Below, one piece after another: positions 40,901 through 53,044 of a stretch of 64,000 nt of DNA. Position 1 is the first letter of the stretch; the number at the start of each line of letters is the position of its first letter. The translations under genes were made by a program, and so were the position numbers. Under the pieces are notes generated by a model. It did not search any database, was not told where the DNA came from, and saw only the letters and a program-made list of their open reading frames with translations. Source of the DNA: Mytilus trossulus (lineage: Eukaryota > Mollusca > Bivalvia > Mytilida > Mytilidae); the NCBI RefSeq assembly GCF_036588685.1, contig NC_086378.1, positions 75,471,127 to 75,535,126 of the forward strand, written 5' to 3'.

Positions 40901-41201
40901 GTTTGAGATCGCTTCACAATACCGGCATACTTTTAATACGAGTGCTGTATACGAGTTTATTTATGGTTAAACAATTTTTTAGTATTTTTCATATCCATAT
41001 TTGTACATTATCTACAAAAATATATAACACCTAATAAATGATACCTATAAAATTCATTATATTAAAGTATCATAGATGCGCAGAAATGGTGATAATAATA
41101 ATTTGCAAAAAAATATGTTCTATATCAAATAAGTTACCTCCATATGCAGAAGAAACTATGAGGATTGTTGTAAATATGGCCAGCATGTTAACGCAATGCA
41201 T
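37993..41201 (-). CDS. Apextrin-like secreted ApeC-domain protein, gene C
   Basis: Coding exons 41138-41201, 40682-40819, 39662-39784, 38665-38782 and 37993-38218 total 669 nt, or 222 residues. The start is the ATG at 41199-41201, just after the exon 1 acceptor at 41216/41217. A 21-residue signal peptide ends in SSAYG. The ApeC domain follows with blocks WPSGSYTLVKP, GCPTGWHEGW, MKFYYC, WPNGNYCILRQ, SIYWDDEDKNN, DYCCR and LYYCYYY, and eight cysteines likely to form four disulfides. The product is inferred to be secreted and to bind bacterial cell-wall fragments, by analogy with amphioxus ApeC proteins. It is the closest paralogue of gene D, with introns also alignable. Intron 3 carries tandem copies of the exon 3 end, and intron 0 is enlarged by a Penelope-like insertion. 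Confidence 0.9.
39299..39661 (-). repeat. 71-bp tandem partial copies of the exon 3/intron 3 junction of gene C
   Basis: Units starting acttggtattctt at 39299 and 39370, and a broken one at 39441, repeat the last about 42 nt of exon 3 together with its GT donor. The genuine junction is at 39661/39662. A dispersed repeat (39446-39600) is inserted in the third unit. The copies have no upstream acceptor, so they are decoy donors inside intron 3. Confidence 0.8.
39446..39600 (+). mobile_element. Dispersed mussel repeat ('gccttcaacacggagcc' family) in intron 3 of gene C
   Basis: It runs from atataggaagatgtggtgtg through cggccttcaacacggagcct to agggccccaaaattactagt. It interrupts a 71-bp unit. Antisense to the gene. 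Confidence 0.7.
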
Positions 41202-41575
41202 ATCGGTATCAAGAAGCTGAAATGATTAAATACACGTTAAACAATTTTAATATTGCAAAAATTATACAGTAAAAGCAATTAAACTTCAAATAAAGGTATG
41301 GACAGATTGCAGAACCAAGAAAGTACATATGTGTATAAAAATAATATTAAGTAAGGTTCGAATAACAACATGCCAATAAAACATTATTCACAGATTTATT
41401 TACAGTATTTAATTGGTAACGTTTATGATTTAGTTTATTCAAAGGATTGATAACTTTACCCGGATTGTTTTTAAATTTCCAGGTTCTGTTAACCTTATCA
41501 TCGTATTAAAAAGAATGTGCGTACTATTACTGAATGATAACTGCTTCAATTTTCACCACGGGATTTCCTAACATT

Positions 41576-41860
41576 TTTGAGGACTAACTGGTGGTATTGT
41601 GCTTTTTTCTTGTCTTTGCTAGGGTACCGGAATCTCTCCTGGTGGACAATCTGTCCCCGAGGATTCTACCAGTCCGGTAGCCTAACAGCACGAAAACTAG
41701 TAGGTATACTACTGTGGACTTTGTTAACACATTCCCCGTTCCTGATTTCTTTTTTTTATTCAATTTATACAGCGTGTTTGCTTAATCATTATCGATAACG
41801 TTCTATCTATACTGCTCGTATCAAACTTAACCCTTACCTTACTCAACTGTTGTTTATATC
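41576..41860. other. Unassigned segment in intron 0 of gene C
   Basis: A slightly GC-richer stretch with ctaccagtccggtagcc (short palindrome) and no similarity to intron 0 of gene D. It probably belongs to an insertion. The 73-codon frame here is not protein-like. Confidence 0.35.
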
Positions 41861-42190
41861 AATAAAATTGAGAATGCAAATGGGGAATGTATCAAAGAGA
41901 CAACAACCCGACCATAGAAAAAACAACAACAGAAGGTCACCAACCAGTCTTCAATGTAACGAGAAATTCCCGCACCCTCAGGCGTCTATCAGCTGGCCCC
42001 TTAACAAATATATACTAGTTCAGTGATAAAGAACGCCATTCTTATTTTAAAATTGTACACAGGAAACTAAAATTTAAATAATACAAGACTAACATAGACC
42101 AGAGGCTCCTGACTTGGGACATGCGCAAAAATGCGGCGGAGTTAAACATGTTTATGAAATCTCAATCCTCCCCCGTTACCTATAAATGTA
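41860..42190 (-). repeat. Dispersed mussel repeat ('ggggccagctgaaggacgcc' family), inverted
   Basis: Inverse complement of 59380-59722: caaagagacaacaacccgac, aggtcaccaaccagtctt, cagctggcccctta, ctgacttgggacatgcgcaa. It lies in intron 0 of gene C and is absent from gene D. Confidence 0.65.
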
Positions 42191-42356
42191 TGGTATATGT
42201 ATTCAAATCACACGAGAATGCATCCATGTTTTATTAATAATATACGAAAAAAGTAAAATCACAAAAATACTGAACTCAGAGGAAAATCAATTTGGAAAGT
42301 CCATAATCACATGGCAAAATCAAAAAACAAAACGCATCAAAAACGAATGGACAAGA

Positions 42357-42490
42357 ACTGTCATATTCCTGACTTGGTACAGGCATTTTCAAATGTAGAA
42401 AATGGTGGATTAAACCTGGTTCTATAGCGCTAACCCTCTCACTTTAATAACAGTCTCATCAAATTCCGTTACATTTACATGATGCGTTAA
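42357..42490 (-). repeat. Dispersed mussel repeat ('gcgactgtcatacaagtgag' family), inverted
   Basis: It contains ctgtcatattcctgacttgg, tacaggcattttcaaatgta and ggtggattaaacctggttct, the inverse of 27040-27160. Confidence 0.6.
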
Positions 42491-42550
42491 ATAAACAGTC
42501 ACAATCAATAAAATAGTCAAAATATGGGAACATCAGTCATCATCGTATAA

Positions 42551-43341
42551 CAATTTAACAGGACACAACAACATCTACTATCTACGAACACATGGATTGA
42601 TTTGAGTGTCTGACGTCAGAAAAATTATATACGTCACATAAATTTGTCGTTCAATGTGCATACAATAGTTATCAAAAGTACCTGGATTATAAACAATTTT
42701 AAATTTTACATAGGCAATGAGCGCAGACAGGGTTAAAAAATCAAAAGTGTGTAAGAATAAATTACAGAAATCAAACTAGTCCAAAAGTTATACATAGAAT
42801 TTATGAGAATCCAAAACTTTTAAAAGGAACAATTTAACAGGACACAAAAACCTATCCACGAACACATGGATCTACTTGAGTGTCCGACGTCAGAAAAATT
42901 ATATACGTCACATAAATTTGTCGTTCAATGTGCATACAAACAATTTTAAAATTTACATAGGCAATGTACGCATACAGGGTTAAAAAATCAAAAGTATGTA
43001 AGAATAAATTACAGAAATAGACCGAGATTCAAACTAGTCCAAAAATTATACATAGAATATATGAGAATCCAAAACTTTTTAAAGGGAACAATTTAACAGG
43101 ACACAATAACATCTACTGTCTAAGAACGCATGGATTGATTTGAGTGTCTGACGTTAGAAAAATTATATACGTCACATAAATTTGTTGTTCAATGTGCATA
43201 CAAACAATTTTAAAAAAAAATTTCATAGGCAATGTACGCATACAGAGTTAAAAAATCAAAAGTATGTAAGAATAAATTACAGAAATAGACCGAGATTCAA
43301 ACTAGTTCAAAAGTTATACATAGAATTTATGAGAATCCAAA
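42551..43341. repeat. Three tandem units of about 260-280 bp
   Basis: caatttaacaggacacaa begins units at 42551, 42830 and 43089. Each continues through gattgatttgagtgtctgac (or a variant), atatacgtcacataaatttg, cattt-(c/a)ataggcaatg and acatagaatttatgagaatc. They sit just downstream of the second Penelope-like copy and may be its 3' tandem region. Confidence 0.75.
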
Positions 43342-43708
43342 AATTGTCAATTCCACTACGCCATTGATTGATTTTGACGTTTGTGGTTCAACGTATACAA
43401 GTAATTCATAATAGAAATATATCATAATGACATATTATAGACAAATATCATACTGACGGGATCTTTTAAAGTACAGAGTCACGTTATAAGCACAAAAGAA
43501 ATACAAAGAGTCACATATACAAAACAAATCACCAAAAAATGAAAGCCAATACAAACACATTGACGAGATGTATAAGTACCGAGCCACGTCAAACGGATAT
43601 CACATAAAACCATTCAACAGTAAAAGTAATCTTAATAATAGAACAAAAACAAATAAAAGAACAATAAAACATGTTGTTAAGATGATACACAACATCAGTA
43701 CGCAGAAT

Positions 43709-44364
43709 CTATACATCAAGACCATCGTGTATTATTTGAGAAGTTGATACGGAATATTTATCAACAAGGTCTTGGTACCTTCCGATGAACTTTTTTAGAA
43801 AAAGGACGAGACGTTCTTTGACATACCCCTGGTTCATCAACTTTCTACTCAGACACTGATGACGTTTTACAAAGTCTGAGTAGGAGCTGCAAGCTCTTGA
43901 ATATCGAATAAGTTGGGAAATATATATCCCATATAGAGATGAAGTTGGTATATTGCTACTAAGGTGGGGGAAATTTATAATTTCGAAATTAAAATCGTCT
44001 CGTTTGTCATAGATTCTGGTACTGAGATGACTGTGTAAGTCAAATTCGAGATATAAGTCTAAAAATGAGGCGGAGGAAGCCGTGTCTGTTGTTTCTTTAA
44101 TCTCGAGTTCTGGGGGATATATTAATGGAACCCAATCAGAAAAGTTCGGATTGTTTAAGGAAAGAACATCATCAATATATCTGAAAGTGAAATTAAATAA
44201 TCTGGCTTCTTTGATCCTCTTGTTTTTGACAAGTGTCTGGAGGAACTCCGATTCATATGAAAATAAGAAGAGGTCGGCAAGAAGAGGCGCACAGTTTGTT
44301 CCCATAGGAATGCCGACAACTTGTTGGAAAAGTCTACCTCCAAACTCAAAAAATAGTTCTACAT
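43709..44364 (-). pseudogene. Penelope-like reverse transcriptase, copy 2, 5' truncated
   Basis: The open frame from about 44364 to the stop at 43709 corresponds to the C-terminal third of copy 1, with roughly 95% residue identity by eye. It has IPMGTNCAPLLADLFLFSYE, RYIDDVLSLNN, YDKRDDFNFEIINFP and IRYSRACSSY. At the position of the in-frame stop of copy 1 this copy has a sense codon (EFGGRLFQQ). Upstream of 44364 similarity ends abruptly, so it is a 5'-truncated insertion. It lies in intron 0 of gene C, in the same orientation as the gene, and has no GIY-YIG domain. Confidence 0.8.
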
Positions 44365-44909
44365 TTTATTATTTTTTTTCTCTTATTCAAAAATCTAATG
44401 TAAGCAAAAACAGACATATGTATAGCAGCTGAGAATACTAAATTTAGTAAAAGGGTTATTAACAGTGAAATAATATCCAATATTCCTTCTTTAAACTGAT
44501 TGTCTTAATAAAAAAAAAATGATGGTAAACTAAAGTTTCATTTGATAATAAAATGGAAAAATCACAATGAAACGTACAGATTTATTTATTTTTCTCTCTT
44601 CACGGATAGTTAAACATTTTTTCTGATATGATATAATTGTATCTGTCATCGGCTTAAATCGAATTTTATTATCATTTATCATTTAACTACAATTTTTTCA
44701 TAAAACAAGGATATTTAATTATCCAAAATTTCTAAAAAAAAAAAAAAAAACGTTTTATGGTAATTTCGATTTGTATATGTTATAATAAAATTTTCCAATA
44801 AATATCTGATTAACTGTTTCATTTAAAAACTTTAAAAAAAAATATTATGAAGCAAATAAAATATAGATTTATAAGCCATGAAGTGAAAAATAAAATTAGT
44901 CTTACTTAC

Positions 44910-44995
44910 TATTGGTTATCAATGTTTCAACTGTGGTGCTTTGATAATTGTAACTCCTGATATATATACGAAAAATATAAGAGCTTTGTCCAATA
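44910..44995 (-). promoter_or_regulatory. Core promoter and untranslated exon 0 of gene C
   Basis: On the minus strand ATTGGACAAAGCTCTTATAT combines the inverted CCAAT box (44990-44994) and the TATA box (about 44974-44981). A leader follows and ends at the donor GTAAGTAAG (GT at 44909-44908). The matching acceptor is tttcag at 41217. The region matches gene D almost word for word. Confidence 0.7.
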
Positions 44996-45989
44996 GATTT
45001 TAAGTATCCCGAGGCCTAGGGCATTTCACGATTTTTATTATTAGGTATTATAAAAATAACAAAACTAAAAATATGAGAGTGCTTTAATGTATTAAAATAC
45101 ATACATTATGAATATCCATTGTTTGAAGCGTGACAAAAACATTTTTTTTTTCTAGTAAATACACACGACCGTGACTTTCTGTAGCTTTGGAGGATCAATA
45201 TTATATTACTTTACAGATTATATCAACAAAAATACGTATGAGATCAATTGTTAATGCTTCAGATATATATGAACATTTTACATGTCTGTATGTTGTCAAG
45301 TTTACCTTTTTTTAAGATTAGTGTGTCGGTGTTCTGGTTTTATAGTGTGTTCTTTTATTAAAGAAGAGAGCCGAAGGATACCAAAGGGACAGTCAAAACT
45401 CATAAATCGAAAAAAGACTGACAACGTCATGCCTAAAAATGAAAAAGACAAACAGACAAACAATAGTACAGATGACACAACATCGAAACTAAAGAATAAA
45501 CAACACGAACCCCACCAAAAACTACGAATGATCTCGGGTGTTCCGGTAGGGTAAACAGCTCCTGCTCCACATGTGGCACCCTATTATTAAACTACACTCA
45601 TTTTTATCCTCTTATGTAACTAATTTTGAATGATCAAAGGGGTTTGGTCTTACACGAGCAACACGACGAGTATCACATGTGGATCAGGATCTGCCTATCC
45701 TTTCTGTACACCTGACATCATTTTCGTGGGGTTCGTGTTTGTGAGTCTAGATGTCTGTGTTGGGTTTTGTATATGTTTTTGTTTAATGATCAAGATTAAC
45801 AGGTGAGGGTTCAAAATAAATTGACTTAGTTGAACGACATATTTTTATTGTGCTATGGTTTATTTGCTAAGTAAATGTGCTTTGTCTAGTATTACTGTCT
45901 TTGTTCACCTATTTGTTTGTAGTAATTTATTTGATAATGTTGATCGCTCTATCCCTATTTGTGGCATGTTTACCAATTAATTATGTTTT

Positions 45990-46215
45990 GTTCACACATC
46001 GTTGTCAATAGAATAGATTTGTTGGCGACTCTCATACAAGTGTGAGGTCAAACTAGCTTTAAAACGAATTTTAATCTGCTATTTTCTACATGAGAAAATA
46101 TCAGTTCCCAGTCAGGGTTATGATAGCCTTTCATTTGATGTGTTTGAGGTTTTAATTTTCCCTTAACAAAGAGGCTATCAGTTAAGAACTTTCCTCTTTT
46201 TTTTTTGTTATTTTC
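45990..46215 (+). repeat. Dispersed mussel repeat ('gcgactgtcatacaagtgag' family)
   Basis: It contains ggcgactctcatacaagtgt, atgagaaaatatcagttccc and catttgatgtgtttgagg, a diverged relative of 27040-27280. Confidence 0.5.
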
Positions 46216-48349
46216 CTTGTGTCAAAATCCAAACCTCCAGATTTCTGTTGTACATCATACTATTCATTTACAAAAAATGTATGTACATTAAACCTTTTTT
46301 ATTATTTCGAAAATGCGAAGGAATATAAAGCTTATGCACTGTCAAAGACTTTTTTCACTTTCCATAAATGGAATATACGTTTTAGTACATTTATGAAATC
46401 AAACGCGAGCATTTGAGGCAAATCAGTGAACATGAATTTGACAGCTAGTGCTCTTGTAAACTATTTTAATTAATGTCAATTTGAATAAGAGTTGAAAACC
46501 GCCAATCATGATCAGTTTATTACCTTAATAGTACATATAAGGTCCGGTCAGCTGATTTGGTTAACAGTCATAAGATAACAGAGATGGTGCCATGTGGCAA
46601 ATATCTCACTTTCCGGAAAACTGAGGATTAACTGTATACTAACTATGTTCTTAACACAATAACCGCCCCAATACATTTTTTGGGTAAGACGACAGAAAAT
46701 TGGCACTACGTAAGTGTAATGGTCACCATAAAAAAAAAAAAGACCAAACGAGATATTTGTTCCCCAACCTTTTGTACTTCTATCCTTTATTTCTACCGGA
46801 AAATTTAACTACATTTGAATTCATGGCAGTTGATTTATGCATTGCAAGATAAGCTTACTATGTCTACGCATTCGACTTAATCTTATCGGAGTTTATGCTA
46901 TTCACTAAGGTTTTGTTGTACACTTGTATCTATTAATTGGAAATATGAGATTTGAGTATCAATACATTTTTGTTGATACAGTAAATGGTTGATGGTTCAA
47001 ATTTCATACTGATACATTTTGTTCAAAGAAATAGAACCAAGAAAAAGTTGTTCACGGTTTGAACGTGATTATCATAGCAATGTAAAGTATATTCAATGTA
47101 ATGCTTAAATTGGGAAAAGTAGAACTACGGATCATTCTGTTTTATAAGACCTTGTTTTATTTCGATATTAAAGTACTTTTTCATCGTATTGTATTTTAAT
47201 TGTATCTTTCATTTTCAATAAATTACTCCTTAAATGTATAGTTTTTTGGATAGCATCTGTAATAACCATTAAATTAACAACCGATAAATTATATGTAACT
47301 GTATAACGTGGAACGTGTAAGATACATGAAGAGAGTATATGATTGAAAAAGAAGATAAAAAATCTAAACACAAAATGATGAAAATGTTACTTTTAAAAGC
47401 ATCAACCGTAAACAAACAAAAAAGAATCGTCGTTCAACCTTAACTTAAAAAATGATTTTAGTATGCTTTTGATATGTTTGTTAAATAACCTTGAAAATGT
47501 TCAAACAAATCGAACTTATTTCATTAATAAAACGGCGATTTGTTTTGTTATTTGTAATCCTAAGGAATAGAAATGGCATCGCCAAAATACTCTGTTTTGT
47601 TTTGTTTTTCGTTTATTTTGTATCGCTCTATATAAGGTGAACGACCATTTGACTTCAAGGAGGTGGAGAGGTGTGGTGTTGTACATAAAAAAAATCTGAT
47701 CACCAATTTGGTAAAAGAAAAATATTCTGATCAAGTAGATGACCACAAAAAATTCTGAATTCAGATATCCCCTTTACCTTATAATGCTAAATTCTAAAAA
47801 CAAATAATTTGATTGATAGTGTCAAAAAAAACAAATTAATTTTTTTGCGCTTTGCTAACTAAACAATCTCATAAAAATCATAAACAAAGTGTTCAGGAAA
47901 AGTTGAAATTGTATCAAATAAAACATAAACCTAGTTATTTTGCTGATACGCATTTCAATCCGTTTACTTTCATCATTTTGAATAAAATAATCTCATGTAT
48001 ACAGAATTCTTTAAGTACATTTATTAATAAGGACTATCAGTTGATCTCAAAATTATGTTTATCTGTCGTTTAATTGTCTGCATTATAAACAGTTGTATGA
48101 CTGTTGGTAAGATGAACAAGGAATTAAAAAAAAAACAGCTATTTTGTTTATTTTATTTTATCAATAAATGTTTATACACTGTACCAAAAGGCGCATACAA
48201 CATATAGGCAATATTGCAATGAGAAACAGGACAGAATGGAATACGATGGAATAGTACAGCCATGATCTTTTTCATTAAGTTTTAAAGTACAACTGACTTA
48301 TATATTATGTAAATCTAAAGAGCAACATGCTCAAGTTGAAATTCAAATA

Positions 48350-48520
48350 AATTCCGTTTGTACAATTTTTATAAATAATTTATTTCAGTCACGACATCCA
48401 TTTGGAAAATTGATGAAAATTTGATAAAAACCTTATCCGATAAACAGCCTTCCATTCACTCATCCATATGTTTATAACAACCAGAACATTTTTTGAAGGA
48501 CATAATGATTTTATCTATTA
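48350..48520 (+). repeat. Dispersed repeat ('tttcagtcacgacttccatt' family), short copy
   Basis: aatttatttcagtcacgaca tccatttggaaaattgatga and ccttccattcactcat correspond to parts of 31920-32215. Confidence 0.45.
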
Positions 48521-48654
48521 AAAGATTCTCTTCGTTCGTTAACAAGCTATGATTTTTTTTTGACATATTCACTAGAGGTTATGTCATTATATTTAAATAC
48601 ATTGGTATGTTTTCTAGCATTTTGGGCTGATATATATCACACTGTTACTTTTTT

Positions 48655-50290
48655 TAGCTCACCTGGCCCAAAGGGCCAAGTGAGTTTTTTCATCACTTGT
48701 CGTCCGTCGTCCGTCGTTAGCTTTTACAAAAATCTTCTCCTCTAAAACTACTGGACCAAATTAAAACCAAACTTGGTCACAATTATCATTGGGGTAGCTT
48801 GTTTTACAAATGTGTCCGGTGACCCCGCCAACCAACCAAGATGGCCGCCATGGCTACAATTAGAACATAGGGGTGAAATGCATTTTTTGTCTTATAACTC
48901 AAAACCAAAGCATTTAGAGAATATCTGACGAGGTAAAATTGTTTATCAGGTCAAGATCTATCTGCCCTGGAATTGTCAGATGAATCGGACAACCCGTTGC
49001 TGGGTTGCTGCCCCTGAATTGGAAATTTTAGGGAAATTTTGCTGTTTTTAGTTATTATCTTGAATATTATTTAAGATAGAGATAAACTTTTAACAGCAAT
49101 AATGTTCAGCAAAGTAAGATTTACAAATAAATCAACATGACCGAAATAGTTCATTGACCCCTTTGGGAGTTATTGCCCTTTATAGTCCATTTTTATAATA
49201 ATTTTTGGTAAATCTTAGTAATTTTTTACAAATCTTCCCCTCTGAAACTACTGGGCCAAATTAATCCAAACTTGGCAACAATAGTCTTTGGGGTATCTTG
49301 TTTACAAGATGTGTCACGTGATCCGGCCATCAAACCAAGGTGGACGTCACGGCTAAAAATAGAGCATAGGGGTAAAATGTAGTTTTTTGCTTATTTTTCA
49401 AAAACCAAAGCATTTAGAGCAAATCTGACATAATGTAAATTATTTATCAGGTCAAAATCTATCTGCCCTGAAATTTTCAGATGAATCGGACAACCCGTTG
49501 CTGGGTTGCTGCCCCTGAATTGGTAATTTTAAGGAAATTTTGCTGTTTTTGGTTATTATCCTGAATATTATTATAGATAGAGATATACTGTAAACAGCAA
49601 TAGTGTTCAGCAAAGTAAGATTTACAAATAAATCAACATGACCGAAATAGTTCATTGACCCCTTTGGGAGTTATTGCCCTTTATAGTCCATTTTTAATAA
49701 TTTTTGGTAAATCTTAGTAATTTTTTACAAATCTTCCCCTCTGAAACTACTGGGCCAAATTAATCCAAACTTGGCAACCATTATCTTTGGGGTATCTTGT
49801 TTACAAGATGTGTCACGTGATCCGGCCATCCAACCAAGGTGGACGTCACGGCTAAAAATAGAGCATAGGGGTAAAATGTAGTTTTTTGCTTATTTTTCAA
49901 AAACCAAAGCATTTAGAGCAAATCTGACATAATATAAATTATTTATCAGGTCAAAATCTATCTGCCCTGAAATTTTCAGATGAATCGGACAACCCGTTGC
50001 TGGGTTGCTGCCCCTGAATTGGTAATTTTAAAGAAATTTTGCTGTTTTTGGTTATTATCCTGAATATTATTATAGATAGAGATATACTGTAAACAGCAAT
50101 AGTGTTCAGCAAAGTAAGATTTACAAATAAGTCAACATGACCGAAATGGTCAATTGATCCCCTAAGGAGTTATTGTCCATTATAGTCAATTTTTAACAAT
50201 TTTTCATAAAATTTGTAAATTTTTACTAACATTTTCCACTGTAACTACTTGGCCAAGTTCATTATAGATATAGATAATTGTAAATTGCAA
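48655..50290 (+). repeat. Bivalve tandem repeat, about 3 units of ~500 bp with palindromic head
   Basis: The head is a short palindrome, agctcacctggcccaaaggg then ccaagtgag (48657-48686). Units beginning ttttacaaa(aa)tcttc start near 48724, 49224 and 49723, with a partial fourth near 50213. Each has ctactgggccaaattaatcc, caacccgttgctgggttgct and gttcagcaaagtaagattta. Units 2 and 3 are nearly identical and unit 1 is more diverged. I recognise this as a repeat widespread in bivalves. Confidence 0.75.
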
Positions 50291-51148
50291 CAGTATTCAG
50301 TAAAGTAAGATGTACAAATTAAAAAAAAGTTACATACTAGGATCGGAAAATAGGATGTATTTAAGAAAGTTGAAATAAAATATATAAACAGCAGCCTTAT
50401 TTAAAATTTGCTTAAGGTAGATAAGTTGTTCCTTACTTGTTACTTATTGTTTTGACTAAATAGTAAATAACGTTGTCTGAACGCGTTCCGAGTAAAGCCA
50501 GGAAAAAGATATTTCTCTGTAGTAAATGATCGGGGGAAAGACACTTTCCTGTAGTACTGAAACCTTTGAGTAGATAAACGAAAGTTTAAAACAAAATGAC
50601 TTAGAGTTGTTACTTTTGTTATTTTTTTAATAACAAAAGTACAATAAGGAGTTGTAGCAGAGTTGATTGATATACCCAAACTGAAGTAAGAGAAGCAATG
50701 CAGTGTTAGCTAGGTGTCTGTAATATAAAATTGTACAATATATTTTTCAAGCAAACATGAAAAAGAAATCCGAATCTAATATATTAGTCCCTTTGTTTTA
50801 ACTTTTTCATTCTTTTGATAACATGACGTCAACATGTTATAAATATAATTTAGTTGATAAAAAATATTATGTTTATTATACATAAATGAGGAATTAATTC
50901 ATGGAAGCCATGGTTTTGTTAGACATCTACACGTGGGCTGGGTCGTGATATTTGAATTTTTTAGTTACGTGTTCTGACAAAACCGCTAGCAAAAATTGTG
51001 TGTAATTCTTTTATTTCTCAAACCCAATATTTGCCATTTTTATTGTAAATTTTTCTCGTAAGCTACCGTCAAATTCACTGTTGGAATTTTAGATCCTCAA
51101 TGCTCTTCAACTTTGTAATTGTTTGGCTTTATAAATATTTTCATATGA

Positions 51149-51192
51149 GCGTCACTGATGAGTCTTATGTAGACGAAACGCGCGTCTGGCGT
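51149..51192 (+). ncRNA. Hammerhead ribozyme motif, type I
   Basis: All parts are in order. Stem I is GCGTCA (51149-51154) pairing with TGGCGT (51187-51192, two G-U pairs). The core is CTGATGA at 51155-51161. Stem II is GTC/GAC closing a TTATGTA loop. GAAA is at 51175-51178, a short stem III is CGC/GCG, and the cleavage triplet GTC is at 51184-51186. A very short stem III is known from newt and schistosome hammerheads, which work best as dimers. It sits in a dispersed repeat (about 51090-51240), consistent with retrozymes or the hammerheads described in Penelope-like elements. Activity is inferred. Confidence 0.75.
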
Positions 51193-51896
51193 ACTAAATT
51201 ATAATCCTGGTACCTTTGATAACTATTGACATTTTTATTTTATTTTTCTATTGCCCAAATATAGCAACCACCTTTTAACAAAAATGAATGCACGATACTT
51301 CAATGTCAATATTTATAATGTTAGGAATCAATGAATCAATAAATGTAAACTAGCAAATATTTGAAGTCAGGATTAAAATCGTTACAAAAAAAAATTCTAG
51401 ATACTTTAACTGGTTAGTATGGTTTTTTTATGGTTTTTTTTGTGATATTCATTTCACATGGCTATGTTATTATACATCCCGTCGTTGTGTTATTATTGTA
51501 TCATACTTTTTCCATTACTTTATCTATGTGCCTTTTTTGTGTGTTTTTGTTAAATGTGACGTGACTCTGGACTTGTTCATTTTATCATTGTGTTATAAGG
51601 CCATGGACAATTTGTGTATTCTTGTATTTGATTGTTTCTAATGTGCTTTGTCTATATGCCTTTTGTGCTTCTTTGTTACATTCATTTTTTGTTTTTAAAA
51701 GTGATTTAAAACAAAATTGACCGTTGCACCACTTTTTCGGATAAAAGATCAAAGGTAAAATGCACAAAATATCGATAATATGGTTCATTCATAGTATTGT
51801 CACTATAGACAGGTTCATAAAAATCTGTTGAATCTAAGGTAAATATCATTAAACAAAGATATCAATACAAACTATCAATCTCCACCTCAAAAATCA

Positions 51897-52050
51897 ACCT
51901 AGTATATATTTGTTTAGGGGCCAGCTGAAGGACGCCTCCGGGTGCGGGAATTTCTCGCTACATTGAAGACCTGTTGGTGACCTTCTGTTGTTGTTTTTTT
52001 TATTTGGTCGGGTTGTTGTCTCTTTGACACATTCCCCATTTCCATTCTTT
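51897..52050 (+). repeat. Dispersed mussel repeat ('ggggccagctgaaggacgcc' family), 3' part
   Basis: It runs from atatatttgtttaggggcca through cctccgggtgcgggaatttc to tctttgacacattccccatt. Only the 3' half of the family is present. Confidence 0.65.
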
Positions 52051-53044
52051 ACTAATTCCGTAAATTTGATAAAAAGACTTATATACAGTTAGTTTGGTTC
52101 ATGGTTGGAAAAAAACTTGCGAGTGTCTAAGCCCTTCTGATATCTTAAACCTTTCTTTGACATGGAAAGTAAAGAAATCAAAATAAAGTCAAAATATTTT
52201 CAAACAGTTACATCATTTTCTAAATAAGCGTATATTTGTATGGATTTATTCAAATGTATGAATAAAGATACAATATCGTGCACACTTTTTGATTTTTGAG
52301 TGTTTGTCAAACTAAGGGTAACTTTGTTCATGTTGTTCGTTATCAAAAAGAATACTTTTCATAATTTTGATGAGTTTTTTTAAACACGATCTTTTTACGG
52401 TTAACAAAATATATTTATTTGAACTTCACAAAAGAAACATGAATAAATATTAAGATGATTTATACAAACTTTATATTTTATTTTTGTGTTTGTTTGTTAG
52501 CTATATTCGAGGATCCATATCGTCATAAAAATGTTTCATTTAACTCTTATTATATTCTATGGGAAGGTTTCCATGTGGCTCTGAATTTTTGTAACATTTT
52601 AGATAATTTTTCAATTATTGTTACTTTTTGCCACTTTTACAATTTGTTTATATTTTTTTGTCATTTCTCTCAATTCTTAATTTATATATTTTTTAAATAA
52701 TTTTCTGCCTCATTTTCTCTATCCTTATTTTCTTTTCTTTTCCTTGCCCATTGTCAAGTTTATTTCTGCGTATTTTGCAATAAGATAAAAGAATTTCTTG
52801 TTTTATCTTATCTTAAGTTTTCGATGTGTGTTGTGGACTTATGTTTGTCTTTTTTTTCACTCACATATTTACAATGTACTGTCTTTGTTCTTCATTTTTC
52901 TATTGCATCATTGGTATTGCACCAGTTTTTTTCCTAAGTAGTACCTGAAGTTAAATTCATATATATATATGTTTTTATCCAACGCAATCATAGGTTTGAA
53001 CGTAGTTTTCAATTTAGACTCGTTTATATATATATATATATATG

